Shown: positions 50,425-59,279, numbered from the stretch's first letter. The stretch is DNA of 64,000 bases from Ancylobacter sp. IITR112 (GCF_041415945.1 NZ_JBGCUS010000001.1:1736001-1800000), one strand, 5' to 3'. Notes: generated from the sequence alone by a model not told the origin. Program-made: numbers and translations.

Positions 50425-52439
50425 CGGGCGCGCCATTCCTGGGTGCGGGCAAGGCCCCTTGAGAGCAGCGCATGCACGCCCCGGGCTGCGAGATTTGTGT
50501 AGAGGATGAGCATGCACATGGCGGCGGCCGACTGGATCTGACCGGCATCATCCATGTTCAGCGCCGCCACCGCCGCGAGAGTTGTCGAGGGTGCATAGAG
50601 AAACACCACGGCCGAGACGGTGGTCATGGCATTGACGAAATAATAGGCCGCCACGTCGAGGCCCGTGGGCATGCAGACCGGCATGGTGATGCGGGTGAAC
50701 ATGCGTGTCACCGGCTGCTTGAGGGAAGCGGCCACCGCCTCGAACTCCCGGTCCATGGCCTTCAGCGCGGTCAGCGCGGTGAGGTGCGAGACCGTGTAGA
50801 AATGGGTCACCGTGCAGATGACGAGGATCGTCATCGTGCCGTAGAGCGGGTTCAGCGGATTTGATTTGTCGTTGAAGAAGAAGATGTAAGCGAGGCCGAG
50901 CACCAGGCCGGGGATGGCCATGGGCAACATGGAGAGGAAATGCAGTCCGGTCCGCGCCGCCACAAAGCCCCGCCCCTTCTCCACGAGATAGGCGCCGATA
51001 AACACCACGACCGTGCCGATGATCGCCGTGCAGAAGGCGAGGCGAACCGAGTTGAAATAGGAGCCCCAGCCACCGCCGTCCACGCCCTCGAAGACGAAAT
51101 GGGTCAGGCTGATCGACAGGTCATAGGGCCAGAACCGCACCAGAGCGGCATATTGCGACACGCCGAGGATCAGCAGAAGCAGAGCTGCCACCGCGCAGCA
51201 AAAGGCAAAGGCGGCCCAGTCGAGCGCCCTGTTGCGCTGCGGGGCATAGGGCACGGCGCGGGCGGTCAACAGGGCCACCTGCCGGCTGGTCACCATCCGG
51301 TCGACGACGAAGGCGACGACCGCCGGGATGAGCAGGATCACCGACACAACCGCGCCCATGGCGAAATTCTGCTGGCCCACCACCTGCTTGTAGATGTCGA
51401 CCGCGAGCACGTTGAAATCGCCGCCGACCACTTTCGGCACGCCGAACTCGGTGATGGTGAGGGTGAACACCACGAAGGCCGCGGAGATGAGGCCATAGCG
51501 CGCGCCGGGCAGCGTCACGGTGAAGAAGGTCCGCCGGGGCGGCGCCCGCAGCGACCGCGCCGCCTCGTAGAGCCGGGCATCCGACACGGAGAGTGCGGTG
51601 GCGATGATGAGGAAGGCGTGGGGAAAAGTATAGAACACGCAGCCCGCGATGATGCCGCTGGCGCCGTAGATCTTGGCGCCGAACAGCAGATCCTTCAGCA
51701 GCCCCTGATTGCCGAACAGATAGACCAGCGACAAGCCCGCCAGCAGCGACGGCACCAGGATGGGCACCATGCCGATGGTGCGGAACAGGCCCTTGCCCGG
51801 CATGCAGGTGCGGGTGAGCCCATAAGCGAAGCCGAAGGCCAGCAGCACGGTGATGAGGGTCGTGGTCAGCGCCACCGCGAAGCTGTTGACGATGGACTGG
51901 GTGAGCGCCGGATTGCTGAAATAGGCGGTGTAATTGTCGAAGCTGCGCAGGGTGCCGGCGCGCAGCACCAGGCGCCGCAGATCCTGGACCGAGACCTCGG
52001 CCCATTCACCGGGCGGCACCGGCTTGCCGGACAGATCGAGGGTGCCATCGGCGGCAACGGCCAGGCGCATGCGCAGGCCCTTCAGCGGTGCGCCGTCGAA
52101 GCTGCGCGTGGGAAATAGCTGCGCCGCCGTGAGCGAGGTCGAGCGGCGCGCCTGATCCACCGCCGCGCCGAGGCCGAGTTGCGGGGCCACCGCCGCCAGC
52201 GTGCCCACCGGCACGAAGCCCGCGCCTGTATCCACCTGCAGCTCCACCGCGCCATAGGGGAAGGCACGAACCTCCGTGGACTTCCACAGCATGAAGAAGA
52301 TGGGCAGGGCAAGGCTGACCACGAGGTAAAGGCCGATGACGAGCGTGAAGACCAGCATCAGCCGGTCGTCGCGCCCCACTTTCGGGCGAATGGCGGCCCG
52401 CGAGACGGCCGCGGGGCCCGCCGCAGCGGCGTCAGACAT
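50421..52439 (-). CDS. 2-aminoethylphosphonate ABC transporter, fused double permease
   Basis: A 672-residue inner-membrane protein with two binding-protein-dependent permease halves fused in one chain. The first has an extra periplasmic loop (about 60-170) after the first helix. Each half has the EAA-type cytoplasmic loop, e.g. YEAARSLRAPPRRTFFTVTLPGARYG in the first and FEAVAASLKQPVTRMFTRITMP in the second. This architecture matches the PhnU2-type (TIGR03262-like) permease, which replaces separate PhnU and PhnV. GGGAG lies six bases before the ATG at 52439, which overlaps phnT by 8 bp. Confidence 0.92.
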   Translation of the reverse strand: MSDAAAAGPAAVSRAAIRPKVGRDDRLMLVFTLVIGLYLVVSLALPIFFMLWKSTEVRAFPYGAVELQVDTGAGFVPVGTLAAVAPQLGLGAAVDQARRSTSLTAAQLFPTRSFDGAPLKGLRMRLAVAADGTLDLSGKPVPPGEWAEVSVQDLRRLVLRAGTLRSFDNYTAYFSNPALTQSIVNSFAVALTTTLITVLLAFGFAYGLTRTCMPGKGLFRTIGMVPILVPSLLAGLSLVYLFGNQGLLKDLLFGAKIYGASGIIAGCVFYTFPHAFLIIATALSVSDARLYEAARSLRAPPRRTFFTVTLPGARYGLISAAFVVFTLTITEFGVPKVVGGDFNVLAVDIYKQVVGQQNFAMGAVVSVILLIPAVVAFVVDRMVTSRQVALLTARAVPYAPQRNRALDWAAFAFCCAVAALLLLILGVSQYAALVRFWPYDLSISLTHFVFEGVDGGGWGSYFNSVRLAFCTAIIGTVVVFIGAYLVEKGRGFVAARTGLHFLSMLPMAIPGLVLGLAYIFFFNDKSNPLNPLYGTMTILVICTVTHFYTVSHLTALTALKAMDREFEAVAASLKQPVTRMFTRITMPVCMPTGLDVAAYYFVNAMTTVSAVVFLYAPSTTLAAVAALNMDDAGQIQSAAAMCMLILYTNLAARGVHALLSRGLARTQEWRAR

Positions 52440-53589
52440 GACTTGCTCCCGTGGCCTGGGCCTTATCCTCATAGAGGCGCAGCCGCTCGGGTGGCAGGCT
52501 GACCTCGATCGGCTTGCCGGGCACGATCTGCAGGGCGCGAACCACCTCCTGGGAGGACTGCGCCACCAGAAGGGCGGGACGAAGCGCCGGGTGGCCGAGG
52601 CTCAGGCGCACATGCGAGCCGAGGAACTCGACATGTTCCACGACCACGCCCACGCGATTGGTGGATTCCCAGTCGGCATGGGGGTCGGCGCCGATGATGC
52701 GCACATCTTCCGGGCGGATGGCGGCGGTGAGATGGATGCCCTCCGCCGGCACGCCACGGCCGGCCCGCAGCCGCATCTCGCCCACCTGGACCTCGCCGCT
52801 ATGGACGACGCCCGGAAGGAAATTCATGGCGCCGATGAAGTCGGCGACGAAGCGCGTGGCGGGAGCGTTGTAGATCTCGGCCGGTGTCCCCACCTGCTCG
52901 ACCACGCCGACATTCATCACCACCACGCGATCCGCCATGGAAAGCGCCTCGTCCTGGTCGTGGGTGACCATGACGGTGGTGACGCCGAGGCGGGACTGGA
53001 GCTGCTTCAGTTCGTTGCGCAGGTGGAGACGCACCTTGGCGTCGAGCGCGCTCAGCGGCTCGTCCAGCAGGATCAGGCCCGGACTGGGCGCCAGCGCGCG
53101 GGCAAGGGCGACGCGCTGCTGCTGGCCACCAGAAATCTGCGACGGGTATTTGTGGCCGTGCTCCTTCAGGCCGACCAGCTCCAGCAACTCCTCCACGCGC
53201 GCCGTAACGGCGGGGCGCGGCATGCGCCGATTTTCCAGACCGAAGGCGATGTTCTGGCGCAGCGTCAAATTGGGGAAGAGGGCATAGGACTGGAACACGA
53301 TGCCGAAATCACGCTCCTCCGGCGGCAGAGCGGAAATGTCGCGCCCGCCCTGGCGGATGGTGCCGGAGCTCTGAATATCGAGGCCAGCGATGGCGCGCAG
53401 CAAGGTGGTTTTGCCGCAGCCGGACGGGCCGAGAAAGCAGACGAACTCGCCCTCGCCTACCTCCAGCGAGACGCCCTGCAGCGCCACGAAATCGTTGAAA
53501 CGCTTGGTGACATTCTCCACCACCAGATAGGGGGGACGCGCGGGCGGCTCGAGGGCGGCCAGCGCCAGCTCAACGGCGTGTTCAGTCAT
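52432..53589 (-). CDS. phnT: 2-aminoethylphosphonate ABC transporter ATP-binding protein
   Basis: A 385-residue importer ATPase. It has a Walker A GPSGCGKTT, Q-loop FQSYALFPNLT, signature ISGGQQQRVALARAL, Walker B LILLDEPLSALD, the H-loop in VTHDQDEA, and a C-terminal TOBE-like domain (about 280-375). It resembles the PhnT group of phosphonate-linked, iron(III)/spermidine-type transporters. It follows phnS after 161 bp with a stem-loop between them, and the permease start lies inside its end. Confidence 0.93.
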   Translation of the reverse strand: MTEHAVELALAALEPPARPPYLVVENVTKRFNDFVALQGVSLEVGEGEFVCFLGPSGCGKTTLLRAIAGLDIQSSGTIRQGGRDISALPPEERDFGIVFQSYALFPNLTLRQNIAFGLENRRMPRPAVTARVEELLELVGLKEHGHKYPSQISGGQQQRVALARALAPSPGLILLDEPLSALDAKVRLHLRNELKQLQSRLGVTTVMVTHDQDEALSMADRVVVMNVGVVEQVGTPAEIYNAPATRFVADFIGAMNFLPGVVHSGEVQVGEMRLRAGRGVPAEGIHLTAAIRPEDVRIIGADPHADWESTNRVGVVVEHVEFLGSHVRLSLGHPALRPALLVAQSSQEVVRALQIVPGKPIEVSLPPERLRLYEDKAQATGASHV

Positions 53590-53712
53590 GTGGCAGTCCC
53601 TCGCTCCTGCGGCGCCGGCCCCGAGCGGCCCGGGCTGCTCTCATCCAACCGTCGGGGAGCGGCCCATGGCGGACCTTCCTCCGACGGCTCCCTCCCACGG
53701 CCCGCTTTCGCT

Positions 53713-53738
53713 GCCCTGCCCGGCATGCCGGACAGGGC
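53713..53738. other. Stem-loop between phnS and phnT
   Basis: GCCCTGCCCGGCA (53713-53725) and TGCCGGACAGGGC (53726-53738) form a 13-bp arm pair with one mismatch. It begins 13 bp after the phnS stop and has no T-run. Stem-loops at this place protect the binding-protein mRNA in other ABC operons (malE is the classic case), giving more binding protein than ATPase. The function here is inferred. Confidence 0.6.
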
Positions 53739-53750
53739 GCGCGTGGCGGC

Positions 53751-54764
53751 TCAGCCCTTGGGTTCGGACTTGCTGCCGAAGCGCTTCTGCCACTCTTCGA
53801 GAATGGCGGCGCGGTGCGACGCGGCCCACTCGAAATCGTTCTTGATGAGCTTGGCTTTGATGTCCGCCGGAATGTTCTTGATCGTCTCTTCCATGGCCGG
53901 GTTGCCAAGGATGGCGTAGTTTTTGGCGTAGATCTGCATGGCCGCGTCGGAGACCGCCCAGTCGATCAGCTTCCTGGCATCGGCCTCATTGGGCGTGCCC
54001 TTGATGATGGCGGAAGCCTCCACGTCCCAGCCGACGCCTTCGGTCGGCACAATGGCTACAACAGGCGCGCCCTGGTTGATGACGCGCGCGGCGCGAAACG
54101 CGAAGGAGATGCCGATGGGATATTCGCCGGACGCCGCCAGCGTGCAGGGCTTGGAGCCGGAATGGGTGTAGGTGGCGATGTTCTGGTGCAGGGCGTCCAT
54201 ATAGGCCCAGCCCTTCTCGTCGCCCCACATCTGCAGCCAGCTCGACACGTCCAGGAAGCCGGTGCCGGAAGAGGCGGGATTGGGCATCACGACGAGGCCC
54301 TTATATTCCGGCTTGGCGAGATCGGCCCAGGAGGTGGGAATGGGAAGGTCGCGCTTCTTCATTTCCACCGTGTTGACGCACAGCGCCGCCGCCCAGGCAT
54401 TGGTGCCGATCCAGGTGGGAGGCGTATCCTTGGAGACGAAGCGGAGGTCGATCTTGTCGAGACCCTTGGGCGCATAGCCTTCGAGCATGCCTTCCGCATC
54501 CAGCACCTGCAGTGAGGTGGCGGCGGTGCCGAGCACGACGTCCGCCTGCGGGTTGTCCTTCTCCGCCAGCAGCTTGGCGGTGATGATGCCCGTGGAGTCA
54601 CGCACCCAGCGAATAGTGATGCCGGGATTCTGTTCCTCGAAGCTCTTCTTGTAAACCGGCAGGAGATCGGCCTCCAGCGCCGTATAGACCGTGAGTTCGC
54701 CCGCATGCGCAACGCCCGAAAGGAGCGCCAGGCTGGCTACCAAGAGACTTGTCAGACGTGCCAT
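53751..54764 (-). CDS. phnS: 2-aminoethylphosphonate ABC transporter substrate-binding protein
   Basis: A 337-residue periplasmic binding protein. The signal peptide (about 1-22, SLLVASLALLSGVAHA) is followed by ELTVYTALEADLLPVYKKSFEEQNPGI, the typical start of the iron/2-aminoethylphosphonate (cluster D, type 2) fold, with SGTGFLDVSSWLQMWGDEKGW and the MQIYAKNYAILGNP hinge. AGGAGA lies seven bases before the ATG at 54764; codons upstream of that are not protein-like. First gene of the operon, so its upstream region should hold the promoter. Confidence 0.92.
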   Translation of the reverse strand: MARLTSLLVASLALLSGVAHAGELTVYTALEADLLPVYKKSFEEQNPGITIRWVRDSTGIITAKLLAEKDNPQADVVLGTAATSLQVLDAEGMLEGYAPKGLDKIDLRFVSKDTPPTWIGTNAWAAALCVNTVEMKKRDLPIPTSWADLAKPEYKGLVVMPNPASSGTGFLDVSSWLQMWGDEKGWAYMDALHQNIATYTHSGSKPCTLAASGEYPIGISFAFRAARVINQGAPVVAIVPTEGVGWDVEASAIIKGTPNEADARKLIDWAVSDAAMQIYAKNYAILGNPAMEETIKNIPADIKAKLIKNDFEWAASHRAAILEEWQKRFGSKSEPKG

Positions 54765-54835
54765 TGGTTCTCTCCTGCACCGGGGCCATCGGTTCGCCGA
54801 GGCCATGTGTTCGCGCGGTCATGTGCCGCTAGCGG

Positions 54836-54867
54836 GTTACAGAAACGGTATTTTGAAACCGTGACAG
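54836..54867 (-). promoter_or_regulatory. Possible Pho-type control region of the phosphonate operon
   Basis: On the minus strand CTGTCAC (54867-54861) and CTGTAAC (54842-54836) resemble Pho-box half sites, but they are 25 bases apart start to start rather than 11. Between them lies ACGGT-N8-ACCGT, an inverted repeat. The site is 72-103 bp upstream of the phnS ATG. PhoB control of phosphonate genes is well known, yet the spacing argues against a standard box. Confidence 0.3.
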
Positions 54868-54933
54868 AGGGGTGACGAGGCCCTTGCGGCCGCCCTCCCC
54901 TCCGGCCGGCCGGCATGGAGGGCTGAGCCGCCG

Positions 54934-54958
54934 CTTCCATGCCCGGGCGGCATGGAAG
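54934..54958. other. Perfect 10-bp hairpin upstream of phnS
   Basis: CTTCCATGCC (54934-54943) and GGCATGGAAG (54949-54958) pair exactly around CGGGC. No T-run follows on either strand. The 348-bp gap from phnS (54764) to the transposase remnant otherwise shows no gene. Confidence 0.5.
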
Positions 54959-55112
54959 GCGCCGCTGTCGCGCCACGAGAGGCCGGGCATCCCGGCAATT
55001 GGGTCCGGCTGCGGCAGGTGCGCCAGCCTCTTGCGCGGCCGGCCGTCGTGACGGTGCCCCGCGGCCTTGATGCGGTTTGACGTTCGTTCTGGCCCGATGA
55101 GAGGACCCGGAC

Positions 55113-55235
55113 ATGAAACGCAGCCGCTTCTCGGAAGAGCCGATCTTCGCCTTGCTGGACGAACCGGCATCGGGTGTTTCGGGTGCGGATCTCTGCCGCA
55201 GGCACAGTGTGAGCGACGCCCGCCTCTATCCATGA
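55113..55235 (+). pseudogene. Remnant of an IS3-family transposase OrfA
   Basis: A 40-codon stub beginning MKRSRFSEEP and continuing through GADLCRRHSVSDARLYP before a stop. It aligns by eye with the N-terminal helix-turn-helix of IS3-family (IS407-like) OrfA, whose consensus reads roughly MKRSRFSEEQI followed by VADLCRKHGVSDATFY. Normal OrfA has about 85-100 residues and is followed by OrfB; both the rest and OrfB are missing, and I saw no terminal inverted repeats. It marks past insertion next to the phosphonate operon. Confidence 0.8.
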
Positions 55236-55270
55236 AAGGTGACGTCCGGCGCAAATGACAGGCGCGTCGG

Positions 55271-56371
55271 TCAGCCGCCGAAATGGCGGATCACTTCGGC
55301 GTAGATCGCGCCGACCTGGGCGGGATTGCAGGCTTGCCGCCAGTTCCAGGCATAGCGGGGATGCGGCTGGCCCAGGAAGTCGGCGATACGCCTTGCGCCG
55401 TCCTCCGGTTCGATATGCGCCGGCAGGAACAGCGTCTCCTGGCCGAACAGCTCACGGTGAGCATCGAGATCGGACAGGATCAGCGGCGTGCCGTGGCAGG
55501 CGGCAAGCGCCGCCGACATGTTGAAGCCCTCGAACTCCGACAGGCTCACAAAGGCCGTGGCGTGGTAGGAGAGCGACTGAAGCAGCCGGTCCTCGACATG
55601 ACCGAGATGGCGTATGCGCCCCGGCGGCAGATGCGCCAGCTCGGCGAGCCCCGGCAGGGTCTCGCGGCCATGGCCGGTGAGCAGCAGGCGGAGGTTGGGC
55701 AGGCGGGCGGCCAGAGCCTCGAACACGCGAAACAGCCCGGCAAAGTTCTTGTGAGGGTGGGCATGCATCGAGGCCAGGAGAAACGGTTCCGACCCGGCCT
55801 CCGGCGGGCGCGGTCCCGGAGGCTCCACACCGATGGGATTGTAGATCACCGCCTGATTGCGCGGCGCGCCGTAGCGTTCCAGATAATGTCGCCGCGTCGT
55901 CTGGCTGACAAAGACGAGGCAGTCGGAGTGCGCGCCGGCTTCCGCGAAGGCACCGGAGAGCCAGTCGCGGCGCTGGGGCGGGAAATACTGGGCCAGGAAG
56001 GCGAATTGCAGGTCGTGGATCAGGCTGATGACCGGCGAGGTGCCGCCCCGCAGCCGGCCCGGCACGGGCGACTGGAAATTGGGGAAGAACAGGATCGCGT
56101 CCGGAAGCTGGCGGGCGAGTGCCTGCGCCACATGCCGCTCGCGGTCGAGATAAGCGAGGTCGGGTGCGTCCAGCCCCAGGTGCCGCGCGAGCGCCCGCGC
56201 GGACAGCACGCGCGGGCTGAACTGCCGCGCGAGCAGCCTGAAGACCTGCTCCGATACCCGCGCTACCCCGCCCATGGCGGGGTAGTCCTGCACGATGTCG
56301 ATAAACAGGATGGGTCGCTTGATGTCGGACCCGCCCGGCACGTCGGCTTCAGGCTCGGCTCCTGGCTGCAT
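55271..56371 (-). CDS. Glycosyltransferase (GT4/GT-B type) downstream of the autotransporter
   Basis: A 366-residue cytoplasmic GT-B enzyme. The C-terminal donor domain (about 190-350) shows LASMHAHPHKNFAGLFRVFEAL, LLLTGHGRE, IRHLGHVEDRLLQSLSYHATAFVSLSEFEGFNMSAALA and GTPLILSDLDAHRELFG. In the usual EX7E motif the second glutamate is replaced by leucine, an oddity that could affect donor chemistry. It starts 15 bp after the autotransporter stop on the same strand, so the two are likely co-transcribed. Modification of the autotransporter or of a surface glycan is inference; the acceptor and sugar are unknown. Confidence 0.85.
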   Translation of the reverse strand: MQPGAEPEADVPGGSDIKRPILFIDIVQDYPAMGGVARVSEQVFRLLARQFSPRVLSARALARHLGLDAPDLAYLDRERHVAQALARQLPDAILFFPNFQSPVPGRLRGGTSPVISLIHDLQFAFLAQYFPPQRRDWLSGAFAEAGAHSDCLVFVSQTTRRHYLERYGAPRNQAVIYNPIGVEPPGPRPPEAGSEPFLLASMHAHPHKNFAGLFRVFEALAARLPNLRLLLTGHGRETLPGLAELAHLPPGRIRHLGHVEDRLLQSLSYHATAFVSLSEFEGFNMSAALAACHGTPLILSDLDAHRELFGQETLFLPAHIEPEDGARRIADFLGQPHPRYAWNWRQACNPAQVGAIYAEVIRHFGG

Positions 56372-56386
56372 ATCGGCCGAAGAAGA

Positions 56387-58993
56387 TCAGAACTTGACGT
56401 TCAGCTTGGCGGTGAAGCTCTGGTCCGAGAGATCGGAACCGAACATCCCGCCATAGGCGATGCCGACGGCCGCGATGGGGGAAACGGCGAGGTCGAGCCC
56501 GGCCTCCACCACCAGCGCGTTTTCGGCCAGCGGCACGCCGGACACTGCGAATGGCAGGCTGCCCGACGCGTAGGTCATGCTCACCGAAGGATCGGTGTCG
56601 CCGAAGGCCGCGCTCCACCCCACCATGCCCTTGGCGGTCGCCGCGAGGCTGCCGAGGTTGAAGCTGTTGCTCGCCCTGAGCCCGAGCGTGGAAAAGCCGG
56701 TGCTCATGGTCTCGCTGGCCCCGGAGAGCGCCGCCACCCCGCCCGCTTCGGTGAAGCCATCGGTGCTGAGATTGACATAGGCGAGGTTCACGAACGGCTC
56801 CAGCGTCGCGCCGTTCACGGCGAACCCATAGCCCAGCTCGCCGAACACCTGGAACGTCCCCCCATCCGAGCTGCTGGAGAGCTGGTCGGAGAAGCCGGGG
56901 AAGGCGACACCGCGTTCCGTCTCGATATCGTGCCATGTATAGGCAAGACCCGAACGGAACGCGGCCGGCCCCCAGCTCGTCCCCGCAAAGAGGCCGAGGG
57001 AATAGTCGTCGCTGGAACCCGATGACGCACGGTCGCTGCCGTCGAAATCGCTGTGGCTGTAGCCGGCCAGGGCGCCGATGCGCCAATTGTCGAACAGCAC
57101 GCCGTCCGCGCCCAGGAAGACGCCGCCAATGGTGCGGCTCAGTTCGGCCGCGTTGGCGTCGCCGCCGAAATCACCCCAGGAGCCGAAGCCCTGCACCCAC
57201 ATGCCCGGCGCCTCGCCCTCCACCGTGCGCAGGCGGTCCCAGGCGGCATTGCGCAGGAACCGGCTGTCTTCCAGCAACGCGGTCTGGATCGAGGCGTGGA
57301 TCTCGCCTGAGAGCTGATCGAACGCCCCCTGAACCGCGCCCACCGAAGCGAGGTCCAGCACAGCGTCATAGACGGCATTGCCGCTGCCGAGGCTCTCCGT
57401 TCCCGCGCCGGCCGCGCGCTGGTTGGCCGTGGCGCCGACGGAGGCGAAGCTGCGGCCGTTGCGGCTCACCAGGAGATCGACGTTATAGGCGCTGGTCAAC
57501 ACGGAGAAATCCAGGAAGACCGACTGGGCATCCACCCCTAAGAACTCGCCGCTGATGCCGTTCGTCGTGCTCAGGATCCTGTAGGTCGTGCCCAGATCAT
57601 ATTGGGAACCGCTGGCCACCCGGACCGTACCGCCATTCAGCGTGGCGGTATTGGCCTGGATCTCATCGACTCCGTCGACCGTGCTGATGTTCACCTCATA
57701 GACGGAGCCTGGCTGGAAGGTGACGTTGCCCGCCACGGTGAGCAGACCCGGCATGCCTGCGGAGCCGGGCGAGACCACCGAACCCGCATTGGCGGTGAGC
57801 GAACCGATGAAGCCCGATCCTCCGAGGAAGGCGCCGTCGCCGACCGAGAAAGCCGTGTTCGTCAACCCGCCGTCCACATAGAGGCTGCCGCCGAGCACGG
57901 AGAAGTTCGTGATCTCTGTGTTGTTACCGGTGAGGGCGGCGGTGCCGGTTCCCACCTTCTCGAAGATGCCGAAGCCGATGAACTGTTCGCCCTCGTCAAT
58001 CGAGCCATCCCCATCGAGCCGGGACACGTCGAAGAGCATATAATCGGCGCCGCCGAGGCGGAACGTATCGGCACTGCTATAGGCCTGGACATTCCCGGTG
58101 ACGGTGGCCCCGCCCTGCAGCTCGAAGCTGTTCACGCCGCCGGTGAACTCCACCGCCGCCGCGCGGGTGACGCCGTCGCCGCCGAGGCCGCCGGCGATGC
58201 TGCCGTCGGGGCCGAGTATGACGTTGAGGTTCTGGCCGAGGATACCCGCCCCGCCGAGCCCGGCGTCACCGCTGAAATAGGCCACGCCGCCGGCGCCACC
58301 GTCGCCGCCGGTCACGGCGCTCTGAACCGTCAGCGTGAACCCGCTCGGATCGGTGAAGTACAGGCCGGTGCCGCCCGTGCCGCCATCGGCGCCGGTGGCA
58401 ATGGCGACTCCGCCCGCGCCGCCGGCGCCGCCGGTGACATCCACAGTCAGCGTGCCGGCGCCCGTGCCGGTGACCACGGCGCCCCAGCCGCCCGCGCCGC
58501 CACCGCCGCCATAATAATCGCCCCCTCCGCCAACCCCGCCACCCCCGCCGGTGACGGCGTCGGTGGGGAGGGCCGCGCCGACATAGCCATGAGCACCGCC
58601 GCCGCCGCCACCGCCGGCATCCCCGGAACCGTCATTCGCGCCCAATCCGGCCTCACCGGCGGCGCCGGGTGAGGCGCCCCCCGCGCCGCCCGCATTGGAA
58701 TTGGCGCCCTGCACACCCGTGCCGCCGGTCCCGCCCGTCTCGCCCGCGCCGCCGCCGCCGCCACCGCCGGTGCTGGCGCTGTCCTGACCCGCATTGCCCG
58801 CGCCTGTCGCGCTGTCAGTGCCGCCCACGGCTTCATTGTAGCCTGCGCCATTGCCGCCCGTCGCGTGGGCGCCGCCGCAGGCGACCGTCACCAGCGCCAG
58901 GGCGGACACGCCCGACATCAGCAGCCTGAGGGCGAAGGGCAGGACCGAGCGGGGCTCAATATGGCGAGGGATGGGCCGAGCGAAAACGGTCAT
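56387..58993 (-). CDS. Glycine-rich autotransporter (type Va secretion)
   Basis: An 868-residue outer-membrane autotransporter. A long signal peptide (about 1-45, hydrophobic core SGVSALALVTVACGG) is followed by a very glycine-rich passenger (about 46-240, GGGGGGAG-type runs), a beta-helix stalk with pertactin-like strands (about 250-560, ending TYRILSTTNGISGEF) and a C-terminal barrel (about 590-868) ending NVKF with the terminal Phe expected for Bam recognition. AAGGGAAG lies five bases before the ATG. An AraC regulator gene lies upstream and a glycosyltransferase follows at 15 bp. A cell-surface adhesin role is typical of the family but not shown. Confidence 0.93.
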   Translation of the reverse strand: MTVFARPIPRHIEPRSVLPFALRLLMSGVSALALVTVACGGAHATGGNGAGYNEAVGGTDSATGAGNAGQDSASTGGGGGGGAGETGGTGGTGVQGANSNAGGAGGASPGAAGEAGLGANDGSGDAGGGGGGGAHGYVGAALPTDAVTGGGGGVGGGGDYYGGGGGAGGWGAVVTGTGAGTLTVDVTGGAGGAGGVAIATGADGGTGGTGLYFTDPSGFTLTVQSAVTGGDGGAGGVAYFSGDAGLGGAGILGQNLNVILGPDGSIAGGLGGDGVTRAAAVEFTGGVNSFELQGGATVTGNVQAYSSADTFRLGGADYMLFDVSRLDGDGSIDEGEQFIGFGIFEKVGTGTAALTGNNTEITNFSVLGGSLYVDGGLTNTAFSVGDGAFLGGSGFIGSLTANAGSVVSPGSAGMPGLLTVAGNVTFQPGSVYEVNISTVDGVDEIQANTATLNGGTVRVASGSQYDLGTTYRILSTTNGISGEFLGVDAQSVFLDFSVLTSAYNVDLLVSRNGRSFASVGATANQRAAGAGTESLGSGNAVYDAVLDLASVGAVQGAFDQLSGEIHASIQTALLEDSRFLRNAAWDRLRTVEGEAPGMWVQGFGSWGDFGGDANAAELSRTIGGVFLGADGVLFDNWRIGALAGYSHSDFDGSDRASSGSSDDYSLGLFAGTSWGPAAFRSGLAYTWHDIETERGVAFPGFSDQLSSSSDGGTFQVFGELGYGFAVNGATLEPFVNLAYVNLSTDGFTEAGGVAALSGASETMSTGFSTLGLRASNSFNLGSLAATAKGMVGWSAAFGDTDPSVSMTYASGSLPFAVSGVPLAENALVVEAGLDLAVSPIAAVGIAYGGMFGSDLSDQSFTAKLNVKF

Positions 58994-59279
58994 GGTTCTT
59001 CCCTTGGAAACAAAGGTTTGTCAGCGGCGGAGCGCCTGCGCATCGCGGCGCGGAACGAAGCCTTCACCGCGACGCGCAGGCGACCGCCAGACGTCCGGCG
59101 CGCTGTCCCACGGGGCTGGTGTGGAGCCAGCGCGCCTGGCCGCTGACGCAATTGCACGGTGAAGAGATGGGCCGCAGCGGCCAGAACCCGCAACCGGCAT
59201 TACGCAAGCACTATCGGGATTGCGAAGGGCCGGCGGCATTGCCTTGCCGTGTCGCTTTCCGGCAACAGCGAGCCAGTAT

